A stretch of 41,754 nucleotides of DNA from Pseudomonadota bacterium (GCA_016202695.1 JACQOE010000087.1:1-41754), one strand, 5' to 3'. Positions 8,380-17,543 are shown, counted from the stretch's first letter. Notes: generated from the letters alone by a model not told the origin. A program made the numbers and translations.

Positions 8380-8661
8380 GGCCGGGTCCTCCTCCTGTCG
8401 TCGGCGCGGGGGCGAACGAAGGCGACCCCCTGCGGGCGCGCCGCCACCTTATCCACCCCGCGCGCCGCCGGCAAAGCCGAACCCGCGGCCGGAGGATAGG
8501 GCTCGCCCGCAGGCCCTGCTACGCCCTTCGTCCTTCTCCTGCCCGCGGCGCAAGAGTCCTCCGGCGCGGCCGGTTCCACTTGGCCGGGATATGCTCTAGA
8601 GTTTGCGCGCATCCGCTTCCGGTCCGACGACCGGCGGGGAGAGAGAAGGGGGGAGACAGCG
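8380..8661. other. Divergent intergenic region before the ring-opening amidohydrolase operon
   Basis: The 282 non-coding bases separate the minus-strand peptidase from the plus-strand amidohydrolase operon. Both genes must be started from here. TAGAGT (8597-8602) with TTCCAC (8574-8579) at 17 bases is a poor promoter candidate for the plus strand. The end of the region is very purine-rich (GGGGAGAGAGAAGGGGGGAG), giving a strong ribosome binding site for the ATG at 8662. I see no convincing operator, hairpin or small gene. Confidence 0.3.
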
Positions 8662-9750
8662 ATGGCGGTTTCGGTCCTCGCCTACGCGACGGCCAATCCC
8701 GGCGACACCAGCGACTTCGAGCGCAAGCTCTCGCGCTTCGATCCCAGGCGCATCCGCCGCTTGGCGATCCTCGGCAAGACCGAGGGCAACGCCGATTCCA
8801 ACGACTTCTCGCGCGAGCTGGCGCTCCTTGCCACCACCCGCGCGATCGAGCGGATCGGCGGGCCGGCGCTCCTGGCCCGCACCACCTCGCTGTTCTCGAC
8901 CGGCTGCGAGGGCGCCTACACGCCCTTTGGCTACCTGTTCGTCGACGCCGAGGAGGCACGCGCGCGCCGCCGCCGCCCGGGGCGGCCCGGTTCCGGCCTC
9001 GCCCTCGGCGTGGGCCGGAGCCGGTCGCTCAAGGCGCGCGAGGTGGGGACGGTCGCGCACGCCCGCATCGTCGCCGATACGGTGCGCAAAGCGATGCGCG
9101 ACGCGGGGGTGAAGGCGGCGCAGGTCGGCCTGGCGATCGTCAAGACGCCGGTGATGCCCCATGTCGCCGCGGTCGAGGAGGGCAAGGCCGAGGAGCGGCG
9201 CATCACCTCGCACGACTCCAAGGCGGTCGGCGGCCTCGGCGCCGGGATCGCGCTCGGCGAGGTCTCGGGCCGCGCCGTCACCCCGGCGCGGATCGGCGCC
9301 GACCACTCGCTCCACGCCCGCCGGGCGATGGTGTTCTCGGGCTCCGAGGTCGATTACGTCGAGGTGCTGCTGCTGGGCAACAAGCCGGGGGCGGGGGGCG
9401 GCCTCGCCATCCACTCGACCCAGATCGCCGACGTGCTCGACGCGCGCTCAATCAAGCGGCTCCTGGTCAAGGCCGGACTCAGGCTCGACCGCTTCGGCGA
9501 GGTCGCCGACTCCGAGCGGGTGGCGGCAATGCTGCTCAAGGTGGGCTTCGCCCCCGACGGGCGCATCCGCGGGCGGCGGACCACGATCCTGACCAGCCAC
9601 ATCGACCACGACAAGCATTTGCGGGCGGCGGCGAGCGGCATCCTCGGCTCGATGCTGGGCACGACCGAGTTCTTCATCTCGGCCGACACCATCCACCAGG
9701 CGCCGCCGGGCGGGGGCCTTTGCGCCTGCATCGTCCGCCGCCGCGGCTGA
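8662..9750 (+). CDS. Ring-opening amidohydrolase, cyanuric acid hydrolase/barbiturase family (AtzD-like)
   Basis: The 362-residue product has the three-fold repeated domain structure of the AtzD/TrzD/barbiturase family, which hydrolyses cyclic imides such as cyanuric acid or barbiturate. Each domain contributes one Lys and one Ser, and the pairs are readable: Lys39 (ILGKTEGN) with Ser79 (FSTGCEG), Lys161 (AIVKTPVM) with Ser226 (VFSGSEVD), and Lys293 with Ser340 (FISADTIHQAPPGGG). The length matches the family (about 360). The ATG has a strong purine-rich site. It heads an operon with an ornithine-cyclodeaminase-like gene 23 bases downstream and a TRAP-TAXI transporter. Sequence alone does not separate cyanuric acid hydrolase from barbiturase or a new ring substrate; no biuret or allophanate hydrolase gene is adjacent. 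Confidence 0.88.
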   Translation: MAVSVLAYATANPGDTSDFERKLSRFDPRRIRRLAILGKTEGNADSNDFSRELALLATTRAIERIGGPALLARTTSLFSTGCEGAYTPFGYLFVDAEEARARRRRPGRPGSGLALGVGRSRSLKAREVGTVAHARIVADTVRKAMRDAGVKAAQVGLAIVKTPVMPHVAAVEEGKAEERRITSHDSKAVGGLGAGIALGEVSGRAVTPARIGADHSLHARRAMVFSGSEVDYVEVLLLGNKPGAGGGLAIHSTQIADVLDARSIKRLLVKAGLRLDRFGEVADSERVAAMLLKVGFAPDGRIRGRRTTILTSHIDHDKHLRAAASGILGSMLGTTEFFISADTIHQAPPGGGLCACIVRRRG

Positions 9751-9773
9751 GGCGGCGCGCCGGGGCGCGGGCG

Positions 9774-10763
9774 ATGAGCGAGCTTCGGATCGTCGGCGAC
9801 GCCGACGTCCGCCGCCTGATCGACTCCCGCGAGGCGGTGGCGATCGCGGAAGCCGTGTTCCGCGACTACGGGCGGAGGCGGAACCGCCTCTCGGCGCCCT
9901 CGGCGATGACGCTCAAGGCCGACGAGGGGGCGAAGCCGACCTTCAAGATCAAGGGGGCGACGGTGCCGGGCGCGGGCGTCTCGGGCTTCCGGTTGCTCTC
10001 CAAGGCGCAGACTCCCGGCAGCCCCGCGGCCTGCAACTATGTCGCCCTCTACGCCAACGCGACCGGGCGGCTGGAGGGCCTGGTGGACGAGCGCTGGCTC
10101 GGGCATCTGCGTACCGCCGCCACCGGGGCGACGGCGGCGAAGCTGCTGGCGCGCAAGGGGGCGCGGACGGTCGCCCTGTTCGGGGCCGGGCGCATCGCAG
10201 CCGAGATCGTGCCGATGCTGGCGCTCGCGATCCCCATCGCCGAGCTCCGCGTCCATTCGCGCCGGGCGGAGAGCACCGACGCCTTCGTCGCCCGTTTCGC
10301 CGGCACGGCCGGGTTCGCGGTCCGCGCCGAGCGCTCGCCCGAGCGGGCGGTGAGGGGCGCCGACGTGGTCGTCACCCTGAGCGAGGCGACCGAGCCCCTG
10401 GTCCGGCCGGGATGGCTCGCGGAAGGCGCCCTCGTCTGCACCATGGGGAGCCACAACGAGGTCGATTTCGGCGTCCTCGCCGAGGCCGGGCGGTTCATCG
10501 TCGACGATCTCGATTACGCCCTCGAGATGGGCGACGTCGCCGCCTGGGTGCGGAAGGGAGCGATCACGGCCGAGGCCGTCGCCGCCCGCGTCGACGCCGA
10601 CATCGGCGAGGTCGCCTGCGGCGCGAAGCCGGGGCGCACCTCCGAGACCGAGCGGATCCTCGCCATCATCCAGGGGATGGCGATGGGCGACGTGGCGTTC
10701 GCCGCCCGCGTGCTCGAGAAGGCCCGCCGGCAGGGGCTCGGCAACACGGTCGATCTGCCGTGA
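9774..10763 (+). CDS. Ornithine cyclodeaminase/mu-crystallin family protein
   Basis: The 329-residue NAD(P)-dependent enzyme belongs to the ornithine cyclodeaminase/mu-crystallin family. The substrate-side segment PTFKIKGATVPG (55-66), the LRTAATGATAAKLLA helix (112-126) and the dinucleotide-binding loop FGAGRIA (136-142) are visible. Members include ornithine cyclodeaminase, alanine dehydrogenase and imine/ketimine reductases, so the reaction here is open. The start is an ATG at 9774 with only a weak purine-rich site, consistent with translation following the upstream gene. Its stop overlaps the GTG start of the TRAP permease (GTGA), tying it to the transporter. By inference it processes an amino or imino acid produced from the imported compound. 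Confidence 0.88.
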   Translation: MSELRIVGDADVRRLIDSREAVAIAEAVFRDYGRRRNRLSAPSAMTLKADEGAKPTFKIKGATVPGAGVSGFRLLSKAQTPGSPAACNYVALYANATGRLEGLVDERWLGHLRTAATGATAAKLLARKGARTVALFGAGRIAAEIVPMLALAIPIAELRVHSRRAESTDAFVARFAGTAGFAVRAERSPERAVRGADVVVTLSEATEPLVRPGWLAEGALVCTMGSHNEVDFGVLAEAGRFIVDDLDYALEMGDVAAWVRKGAITAEAVAARVDADIGEVACGAKPGRTSETERILAIIQGMAMGDVAFAARVLEKARRQGLGNTVDLP

Positions 10764-12628
10764 GGGCGCGTCTCAGGCAGGCGATCGAGGGCCGATGGAC
10801 CGGGCTCGCCTACGTCCTTTCCGTCGCCTGCACGTTCTACTACGCCTATGTGGCGTTCTTCGGCATCACCACGCCGTCGCTGGACCGGAGCCTCTTCATC
10901 TTCGTCGGCGTGGCGGTGACGCTCTGCCTCCATCCGCTGCCGGGCGGACTCGCGGGCCGGATTTTCGACGCCCTGCTGCTCGCCCTCGCCACCGCCGCGA
11001 CCGTTCGCTTCAACCTCATGTACGACACCTTCCTGATGATCGCCGGGCTGCCGATCAGCGGCCTCGACATCGTCCTCGGCTGGACGATCACCATTCTCTG
11101 CCTCGAGGCGGCGCGGCGCGTGCTCGGCCCGGCGATCCCGCTCATCGCCGCGCTCTTCCTCGCCTATCTCTACTTCGGGCCGTTCGCTCCGGGGCCGCTC
11201 CGCCACAGCGGCTTCGACCTCGACACCATCGCCTCCAACCTGTTCGCCGGGACCGAGGGTCTCTACGGCGTCATCACCTACATCCTCGCCTCCACCCTGT
11301 TCCTGTTCCTGGTCTTCGGCCAGTTCCTCACCCGCTCGGGCGCCTCCGACTTCTACAGCGACGTCTGCCTCTCCTTCCTCGGCTGGCGGGCCGGCGGCGG
11401 CGCCAAGGCGGCGGTGGCCTCGAGCTTCATCGTCGGCTCAATCACCGGCTCGGCCGCCGCCAATGTGGCGATCACCGGCGTCATCACCATCCCGCTGATG
11501 AAGCGCACCGGCTACGAGCCCCACATCGCCGCCGCCACCGAGGCCGCGGCCTCGACCGGGGGCACGATCCTGCCGCCGGTGATGGGGGTGGCGGCCTTCG
11601 TCATGGTCGCGCTCACCGGCATCCCCTACGTCCAGATCGCGCTCTATGCCACCGTGCCGGCGATCCTCTACTTCCTTAACGTCTTCCTGCAGGTGCACTT
11701 TTACGCCATGCGCAACGGCCTCAAGGGCCTGCCGCGGGAGGAGTGCCCGGGCTTCCTCGAGACGCTGCGGCGCGGGTGGCCCTTCTTCATTCCCCTGGCG
11801 ATCGTGGTGGCGATGGTCTACCGGGGCTACTCGCTGTCGCGCATCGGCCTGATCGCGATCGTGGTCACCATCCTCTGCTCGTGGGTCTCGCCCAGGACCC
11901 GCATGGGCCCGCGCGCCATCCTCGACGCCATGGCCGACGGCACCCGGATGGCGCTGCCCATCATCACGGTGGCGGGGCCGGTCTCGGCGATGACGCTCGC
12001 CATCCTCATGCCCGGGACCGGGCTCAAGATCACCGGGCTCTTGATCAACCTCGCCGGCGGCAACTTGGCGATCGCGGTCGCGCTCATTTTCATCATCGGC
12101 TACGTGCTGGGGATGGGGCTCTCGGTGGTGCCCTCCTACATCATCCTCGCCACCTTGGCGGCGCCGGCGCTGATCCGCCTCGATGTGCCGGTGATGGCGG
12201 CCCATTTCGTGGTCATGTGGTGGGGCCAGGCGTCGAACATCACCCCCCCGGTCGCCCTCGCCGCGTACGTCGCCGCCAACATCGCCGGCTCGCCGATGTG
12301 GCGGACGGGCATGGCGGCGGTGGTGAAGGGCGCGGGCCTCTTTTATCTGCCGGTGCTGTTCGTCTACCAGCCGGGGCTGCTGATGCAGGGGGGGCCGTGG
12401 CAGATCCTGGTCACGGTCGGCTCGATCGTGGTCGGGATCGTGGTCCTCTCGGCGGCGGTCGAGGGCTATTTCCGGCGCCCCCTGTCGGTGCCCGCGCGAG
12501 TGGTCATGGGGGCGTTGGGGGCGGTGGCGATCGTCTCCCAGAATCCCTTTGTGATTGGCGGCTCGCTGGCCATAATCCTGGGGGTCTACTGGGCCGACGG
12601 ATGGATCGCCGCCGCGCGCAAGGGGTAA
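10760..12628 (+). CDS. TRAP transporter fused permease (DctQM type, TAXI system)
   Basis: The 622-residue inner-membrane protein fuses the small (Q) and large (M) TRAP permease subunits. The first 130 or so residues form a four-helix Q-like unit, and the rest a DctM-like unit with the conserved segments GSITGSAAANVAITG, STGGTILPPVMG and WWGQASNITPPVALAAY. This fusion is the standard partner of TAXI binding proteins, one of which follows 73 bases downstream. The GTG start overlaps the stop of the upstream enzyme gene by three bases (GTGA), so translation is probably coupled. Transport is expected to be driven by a sodium or proton gradient. The substrate is inferred to be an amide-ring compound or related carboxylate from the operon context. 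Confidence 0.92.
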   Translation: MRARLRQAIEGRWTGLAYVLSVACTFYYAYVAFFGITTPSLDRSLFIFVGVAVTLCLHPLPGGLAGRIFDALLLALATAATVRFNLMYDTFLMIAGLPISGLDIVLGWTITILCLEAARRVLGPAIPLIAALFLAYLYFGPFAPGPLRHSGFDLDTIASNLFAGTEGLYGVITYILASTLFLFLVFGQFLTRSGASDFYSDVCLSFLGWRAGGGAKAAVASSFIVGSITGSAAANVAITGVITIPLMKRTGYEPHIAAATEAAASTGGTILPPVMGVAAFVMVALTGIPYVQIALYATVPAILYFLNVFLQVHFYAMRNGLKGLPREECPGFLETLRRGWPFFIPLAIVVAMVYRGYSLSRIGLIAIVVTILCSWVSPRTRMGPRAILDAMADGTRMALPIITVAGPVSAMTLAILMPGTGLKITGLLINLAGGNLAIAVALIFIIGYVLGMGLSVVPSYIILATLAAPALIRLDVPVMAAHFVVMWWGQASNITPPVALAAYVAANIAGSPMWRTGMAAVVKGAGLFYLPVLFVYQPGLLMQGGPWQILVTVGSIVVGIVVLSAAVEGYFRRPLSVPARVVMGALGAVAIVSQNPFVIGGSLAIILGVYWADGWIAAARKG

Positions 12629-12701
12629 GGCGCGGTCGCGCCGCCGGGTAACGACAAGGGGCGGCCCGCACGGGCGCGCCCGAGCGACAGAGGAGGAACC
12701 C

Positions 12702-13652
12702 ATGACCGTGTTGCCAAGGCTTGCGCTCGCCGCGGCGGCGGTGTTCACCGCCCTGCCGGCCGTGGCGGCGACCGAGATCGTCATCGGGTCGAGCTCGCCG
12801 GGGGGCAGCTACTATCTCTATGCCGGCGGCCTCGCCAGCTACCTCAATGAGAAGTCCAAGGAGGTGAAGGCAACCGCGCGCACCACCCGCGGCTCGGTCG
12901 AGAACGCCCGCCTCATCGCCCGCGACGGGCTCGACACCGCCTTCATCAACGCCCAGGTGGTGCACGAGAGCCGCCACGGCATCGGCCAGTTCAAGGACGC
13001 CTCGACCGACAAGCTCCGCGGCGTCGCCGTGGTCGATACCGCGCCCTCGCACTGGGTCGTCCTCGCCGAGAGTGGCATCAAGGGCTTCGACGACCTCAAG
13101 GGCAAGCGGGTCTCGATCGGTGCCGCCGGCAGCGGGGTCGCCAACACGGCGATCACCGTGCTGACGGCGATGGGGCTCAACGACAAGCTCGACCTCAAGT
13201 ACCTCGGCTTCGACGAGAGCGCGACGAACCTGCGCGACGGCAACCTCGACGCGGTGGCGGCCGGCTCGGCGCTGCCCATGCCGGCGATCGTCGACATCTC
13301 CACCCATCGCAACATCCGCATCCTTTCGATCCCGATGGACGTCATCAAGAAGGTCCAGCAGGCGAGCCCGGCGACCAACCTGGTGGTCATCCCCAAGGGC
13401 ACCTACCGGGGGGTCGACTACGACGTGAACTCGGTGGCCAACCCCTCGACGCTGGTCGCCCGCTCCGGGCTGGCGGACGGCGTGGTCTACGAGATCGCGC
13501 GCTTCCTGCTCACCGACGACAACCGCAAGTACATGAAGACGATCTACAAGGCCTGGGATCCCGAGGCCGGTGCCGAGCTCTGGCAGCGGATCGGCGTGCC
13601 GCTGCATCCCGGCGCGGCGCGGGCCTACAAGGAGGCCGGCCTGATCAAGTAG
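12702..13652 (+). CDS. TAXI family TRAP transporter solute-binding protein
   Basis: The 316-residue periplasmic binding protein has a signal peptide (residues 1-22, cleavage after ALPAVA). The mature start TEIVIGSSSPGGSYYLYAGGLASYL is the TAXI signature region, and GLDTAFINAQVVHESRHG forms the next conserved block. It delivers ligand to the fused permease encoded upstream. TAXI proteins are mostly uncharacterised; known ligands are acidic amino acids and other carboxylates. GAGGAGGAACCC precedes the ATG. The 73-base gap from the permease gene contains GC-rich palindromes (12629-12642 and CGGGCGCGCCCG at 12671-12682) that could let binding-protein mRNA be kept at a higher level. The operon ends at a strong terminator just after this gene. 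Confidence 0.93.
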   Translation: MTVLPRLALAAAAVFTALPAVAATEIVIGSSSPGGSYYLYAGGLASYLNEKSKEVKATARTTRGSVENARLIARDGLDTAFINAQVVHESRHGIGQFKDASTDKLRGVAVVDTAPSHWVVLAESGIKGFDDLKGKRVSIGAAGSGVANTAITVLTAMGLNDKLDLKYLGFDESATNLRDGNLDAVAAGSALPMPAIVDISTHRNIRILSIPMDVIKKVQQASPATNLVVIPKGTYRGVDYDVNSVANPSTLVARSGLADGVVYEIARFLLTDDNRKYMKTIYKAWDPEAGAELWQRIGVPLHPGAARAYKEAGLIK

Positions 13653-13678
13653 GGGCGCCCCGGGCGTCGCCCCGTCGG

Positions 13679-13706
13679 AACGGCGGCACCGTCCGGTGCC
13701 GCCGTT
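13679..13706 (+). terminator. Rho-independent terminator after the TRAP-TAXI operon
   Basis: A perfect 12-base-pair stem (AACGGCGGCACC at 13679-13690 and GGTGCCGCCGTT at 13695-13706) encloses a GTCC loop and runs into a short T tract (13705-13708). It lies 27 bases after the TAXI stop codon and 19 bases from the end of the convergent amidase gene. The symmetric AA/TT ends could give some termination from the other side too. Confidence 0.85.
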
Positions 13707-13724
13707 TTGCTTCCGGGCGCGCGC

Positions 13725-15095
13725 TCAGCCGACCGGGGGGAGGGGCGCCGGCGGAAGCGCCGCCTCGACCTCGGCGGCCAGGGCCAGGAGCGCGGCGTCG
13801 GCCCCCGCCGGTGCCATGAGCTGGAGCCCCGCCGGCACCTTCTCCGCCGGGTAGACGCCCGCGGGCAGCGTGATCGCGCAGGCGTTGATCGCGTTGGCGC
13901 CGCGCACGAAGCAGTTGCGGTGGGGATCGACCGGGACCGGGCGCCCGCCCACCTCGACCGCCTCGGCCTTGATCGGGGGCGCGGCGAAGGGCCAGGTCGG
14001 GGTGGCGATGGCCTCGGCCCGGTTGCGGGCGAGGGCCGTGGCGACGTGGTCGGCGAGGGCCCTGCAGGCGTCGCGGGCGCGGCCGACCTCGCCCGCGGTC
14101 AGCTCCTTCGCCCGCTCGGCCCGGGCCCGGATCGAGGCGCTGGCGCGGGCGAGGTCGAGGGTGGCGAGCACCGCCCCGCACTCGGCCAGCGAGACCACCC
14201 CGGCGGCGCGCTCGCCCGCGATCCAGCCGGGGATGTCGGCGTCGATCAGGGCGAACCCGGCCTTGGTCAGGCGCTCGCGGGCGCGGGCGAAGATCGCCTT
14301 GGTGGCGGCGTCGCACATCTCCTCGATCAGGCCGGCGAGCACCAGGAGCCGCCGGCCGGGCCGCGGCGCCTTCGCCGGCGGCCCCGCCAGTCCGGCCGCC
14401 TCGCGCAGCGCCCAGAAGGCGGCGTCGGCGTCGGCCACCCTCCGGGTCAGCAGGCTCATGGCCGAGAGCGAGGGGCAGTAGTTCACCTTGCCGCCGGCGG
14501 GAAGGGCGCCGATCGAGGCCATGAAGCCCACCACCCCCGAATGGCAGGCCGGGTTCCGGCCCGAGCCGCCGGCGTCGGTGCCGATGTTGACCGTCGCCAT
14601 GCCCAGCGCGGCCGCCACCCCGGCGCCGCTGCTCGAGCCGCCCGAGGTCCGCTCCTCGGCCCAGGGGTTGACCGCAAGCGGCTCGGCCGGGTTGTCGGGG
14701 GCGTACATGGCGAGCTCGGAGAGCGTGGTCGTGCCGAGGACGATGCCGCCCGCCTTGCGCGCCGCGGCGACGATCTCGGCGTCCGACTCGGCGACGCGGT
14801 CGGCGTAGAGGCGCGAGCCCTCGGTCCAGGGAAGCCCGGCCACCGGCAGGCTGCCCTTGACGCTGACCGCGATGCCGTGCAGCGGGCCGCGGTCGCGCCG
14901 GCGGCCGAGCGCGCGCTGGAGCGTCGCCGCCGCCTTGGCGGTGTCGCCCGCCAGGTAGGAGAAGGCGCGGTAGCGGGCGTTGAATCGCCGGATGCGCTCC
15001 TCCTGCCGGGCGAGAAGCTCGCCGATCTTGAGCGTCCGCGCGCGCAGGGCCTGGCCCTGCTCGGCCAGCGTCCACAAGGCCGGGTTCTCGTGCAT
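13725..15095 (-). CDS. Amidase signature family enzyme
   Basis: The 456-residue amidase has the Ser-cisSer-Lys triad: Lys80 in VSVKGSLP, Ser154 in SGGSSSGAG and the nucleophile Ser178 in GTDAGGSGRNPA. Gly replaces the usual Ile after that serine. Members cleave a wide range of amides, including carboxybiuret (AtzE) and allophanate (AtzF), both about this size or larger. Proximity to the ring-opening amidohydrolase makes an AtzE-like step tempting, but the gene is on the opposite strand and I see no AtzG-like partner, so the substrate remains open. The ATG at 15095 is preceded on its strand by CGGAGGTCCC, a good site. It is cytoplasmic and single-domain. Confidence 0.9.
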   Translation of the reverse strand: MHENPALWTLAEQGQALRARTLKIGELLARQEERIRRFNARYRAFSYLAGDTAKAAATLQRALGRRRDRGPLHGIAVSVKGSLPVAGLPWTEGSRLYADRVAESDAEIVAAARKAGGIVLGTTTLSELAMYAPDNPAEPLAVNPWAEERTSGGSSSGAGVAAALGMATVNIGTDAGGSGRNPACHSGVVGFMASIGALPAGGKVNYCPSLSAMSLLTRRVADADAAFWALREAAGLAGPPAKAPRPGRRLLVLAGLIEEMCDAATKAIFARARERLTKAGFALIDADIPGWIAGERAAGVVSLAECGAVLATLDLARASASIRARAERAKELTAGEVGRARDACRALADHVATALARNRAEAIATPTWPFAAPPIKAEAVEVGGRPVPVDPHRNCFVRGANAINACAITLPAGVYPAEKVPAGLQLMAPAGADAALLALAAEVEAALPPAPLPPVG

Positions 15096-15238
15096 GGGAC
15101 CTCCGCGGGCGAGTGTGGCGATCGGCGTATCCGGATGTTAGCGCCGGCTCCGGCGCCGGCCCAGGCCCGTGATTGCCCCGCCGGCCGCATCCGCTATCCT
15201 TCACCGGAGGGTTGAACCGGGCAGCGGGGAGGGAAGCG

Positions 15239-15988
15239 ATGGCCGGAGTCCTGGTGGTGACCGGCGGCGGGCGCGGGATCGGGGCCGCGGTCTGCCGCAT
15301 GGCGGCGGCGCGCGGCGGCTACGCCGTCTGCGTCAACTACCGCGAGCGCGCCGCCGACGCCGAGGCGGTGGCGGGCGCGATCCGCGAGGCCGGCGGGCGG
15401 GCGATCGCGGTCAGGGCCGACGTCGCCCGCGAGGACGAGGTGGTGCGGCTATTCGCCACCGTCGATTCCGAGCTCGGCCCGCTCACCGCGCTGGTCAACA
15501 ACGTCGGCGTGATCGGCGGCCAGTGCCGGGTGGACGAAGTGGAGGGCCGCGCGCTGGCCGAACTCTTCGCGATCAACGTCTTCAGCTGCTTCTACTGCGC
15601 CCGCGAGGCGGTCAGGCGCATGTCCACTCGCCACGGCGGCAAGGGTGGGGCCATCGTCAACGTCTCCTCGGCCGCGGCCAAGCTCGGCGGCTTCAACGGC
15701 CGGGTGCGCTACGCCACCACCAAGGGCGCGGTCGAGACCTTCACCATGGGGCTCGCGCGCGAGGTGGCCGAGGAGGGCATCCGGGTCAACGCCGTCCGCC
15801 CGGGTCCGACCGCGACCGCGATGCACGACCCTTACGGCGGCGCCGGGTTCCTGGAGGCGATCAAGGCCAAGCTGCCGCTCCGCCGGGTCGGCCGGCCGGA
15901 GGAGATCGCCAACGCTGTCCTCTGGCTGCTCTCCGACGACTCGAGCTTCGCCACCGCCACCGTGATCGAGGTGAGCGGCGGCCAGTAG
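15239..15988 (+). CDS. Short-chain dehydrogenase/reductase, canonical active site
   Basis: The 249-residue classical SDR has cofactor loop TGGGRGIG near residue 8, NNVG near 90, catalytic Ser in NVSSAAAK and the Tyr-Lys pair in RYATTKGAV. The C-terminal PGPTATAM segment is typical. It is probably an NAD(P)-dependent alcohol or sugar dehydrogenase; NYRERAAD after strand 2 suggests an NADP-type pocket (Arg after Tyr). The ATG at 15239 with GGGGAGGGAAGCG upstream is preferred over an upstream in-frame ATG at 15173 that would add a charged, non-conserved tail. It stands alone between the amidase and the convergent TctA gene. Confidence 0.92.
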   Translation: MAGVLVVTGGGRGIGAAVCRMAAARGGYAVCVNYRERAADAEAVAGAIREAGGRAIAVRADVAREDEVVRLFATVDSELGPLTALVNNVGVIGGQCRVDEVEGRALAELFAINVFSCFYCAREAVRRMSTRHGGKGGAIVNVSSAAAKLGGFNGRVRYATTKGAVETFTMGLAREVAEEGIRVNAVRPGPTATAMHDPYGGAGFLEAIKAKLPLRRVGRPEEIANAVLWLLSDDSSFATATVIEVSGGQ

Positions 15989-16024
15989 CGGCGCCCGACA
16001 GTCGCCGCCTGCCGCCGGCCGGTC

Positions 16025-17512
16025 TCAGCCGCGGGCGGGGCGGAACCGGCGCGCGGCGGCGCTCGCCAGCGGCCAGGCGACGAGGGCGATGCAGAGGCCG
16101 AGGATGCTCCCCGACAGCGGCCGGGCGAAGAAGATGGCGTAGGAGCCGCCGCTGATCTGCAGGGCCTGGTGAAAGGCGGTCTCGGCCATCTCGCCCAGAA
16201 TCAGCCCCATCACCAGCCCCATCAGCGGATAGCCGTTCAGCCGGGCGAAATAGCCGACGAGCCCAAAGACGATGGCGGTGGCCACGTCGAAGGGGTTCTG
16301 CTGGTAGGCGTAGGCGCCGATCACGCTGACCACCAGCAGCACCGGGGCGAGGATCGGGACCGGAACCACGGTGACGAGCGCGAACCAGCGGGTGAGCAGG
16401 AGCCCGAGAACGGCGAACATGACCGCGCCCACCAGGAGCCCGACGAAGAAGCCGTAGATCAGCTCCGGCGAGCTGGTGAACAGGATGCCGCCCGGGCGCA
16501 GGCCCTGGAGGGTGACCGCGACGAGCAGGATCGCCGCCCCCGAGCTGCCCGGGATGCCGAGGGTGAGAGTGGGAATCAGGGCCGCCGACACGCAGGCGTT
16601 GTTCGACGCCTCGGGTCCGATCACCCCCTCGGGCGCGCCCTCGCCGAACCGCTCGGGGCGTCCGGCGGCCTTCTTCTCGACCGAGTAGGCGACGAAGTTC
16701 GCGGTCACCGCGCCGACCCCGGGCACGATGCCGATGAAGATGCCGGTGAGGATGCCGCGGATCAGGCTGGCGGGATAGCGAAAGACCATGAGGACGCCGT
16801 CGAGCAGGCTGCCCTCGAGCCGGCCGCTCTCGGCGATGGTGCCGCCGCGGCGGATCAGGATCATCAGCTCGGCGATCGCGAAAATGCCGATCAGCACCGG
16901 CACGAAGTCCACCTTGCCCTCGAGGTAGATGATGCCGAAGGTGTAGCGGGCGAAGCCGAGCACCGGATCGAACCCGACCAGGCTGACGCCCAGCCCGAGG
17001 CATCCCATCAGCAATGCCTTGAGGGTGGAGCCGACCGAGGCGGCGGCGACCACGGTCAGGCCGAGGATGGCGAGGGCGAAATACTCGGCCGGCCCGAACT
17101 TGAGCGCGACCTCGACCAGGGGCCGGGCGGAGAGGATCAGCGCCATCACCCCGGCGATGGCGCCCATGAAGGAGGCGCAGACCGAGAGCCCGAGCGCCAC
17201 CCGCACCTGCCCCTTGCGGGCCAGCGCGTAGCCGTCGAAGGTGGTGGCGGCGTTGGCCGCGTCGCCGGGCACGTTGAGCATGATCGCGCTGACCGAGCCG
17301 CCGTAAGTGCCGGCCGCGTGCAGGCAGCCGAGCATGAGCAGGCCCGAGACCGGGTCCATCGACAGCGTTACCGGCACCAGGATGGCCATCGCCATGACCG
17401 GGCCGAGGCCGGGGATCATGCCGATCCACAGCCCGACGAAGGTGCCGACGAACATGAAGAACAGGCGGTCGAGGCGGAACGCCGCCTCGAGCCCGATCAA
17501 CAGGTTGTCCAT
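16025..17512 (-). CDS. tctA: Tripartite tricarboxylate transporter large permease TctA
   Basis: The 495-residue inner-membrane protein has the TctA hallmark regions: GMIPGLGPVMAMAILVP near the N-terminus, GTYGGSVSAIMLNVPGDAA, and the second repeat GIVPGVGAVTANFVAYS plus LGIPGSSGAAILL. These are the two inverted Gly/Pro-rich re-entrant motifs of the family. With TctB and the TctC binding protein encoded upstream on the same strand it forms a complete secondary uptake system for a carboxylate. The ATG at 17512 has GGGAGACGGCG upstream. The gene is last in the tctC-tctB-tctA order and converges on the SDR gene. Confidence 0.95.
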   Translation of the reverse strand: MDNLLIGLEAAFRLDRLFFMFVGTFVGLWIGMIPGLGPVMAMAILVPVTLSMDPVSGLLMLGCLHAAGTYGGSVSAIMLNVPGDAANAATTFDGYALARKGQVRVALGLSVCASFMGAIAGVMALILSARPLVEVALKFGPAEYFALAILGLTVVAAASVGSTLKALLMGCLGLGVSLVGFDPVLGFARYTFGIIYLEGKVDFVPVLIGIFAIAELMILIRRGGTIAESGRLEGSLLDGVLMVFRYPASLIRGILTGIFIGIVPGVGAVTANFVAYSVEKKAAGRPERFGEGAPEGVIGPEASNNACVSAALIPTLTLGIPGSSGAAILLVAVTLQGLRPGGILFTSSPELIYGFFVGLLVGAVMFAVLGLLLTRWFALVTVVPVPILAPVLLVVSVIGAYAYQQNPFDVATAIVFGLVGYFARLNGYPLMGLVMGLILGEMAETAFHQALQISGGSYAIFFARPLSGSILGLCIALVAWPLASAAARRFRPARG

Positions 17513-17543
17513 CGCCGTCTCCCGATCCCCTTTCGCCGCCGGC

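Noticed and set aside
8088-9773. N-terminal extension of the ornithine-cyclodeaminase frame
   Set aside because: The extension runs through the amidohydrolase gene in another frame and is Arg/Pro-rich; the family domain starts exactly at ATG 9774.
8662-15095. Complete cyanuric acid degradation pathway (AtzD-AtzE-AtzF)
   Set aside because: The amidase is on the opposite strand beyond a terminator, no AtzG-like protein or biuret hydrolase is seen, and the first enzyme could equally be barbiturase-like.
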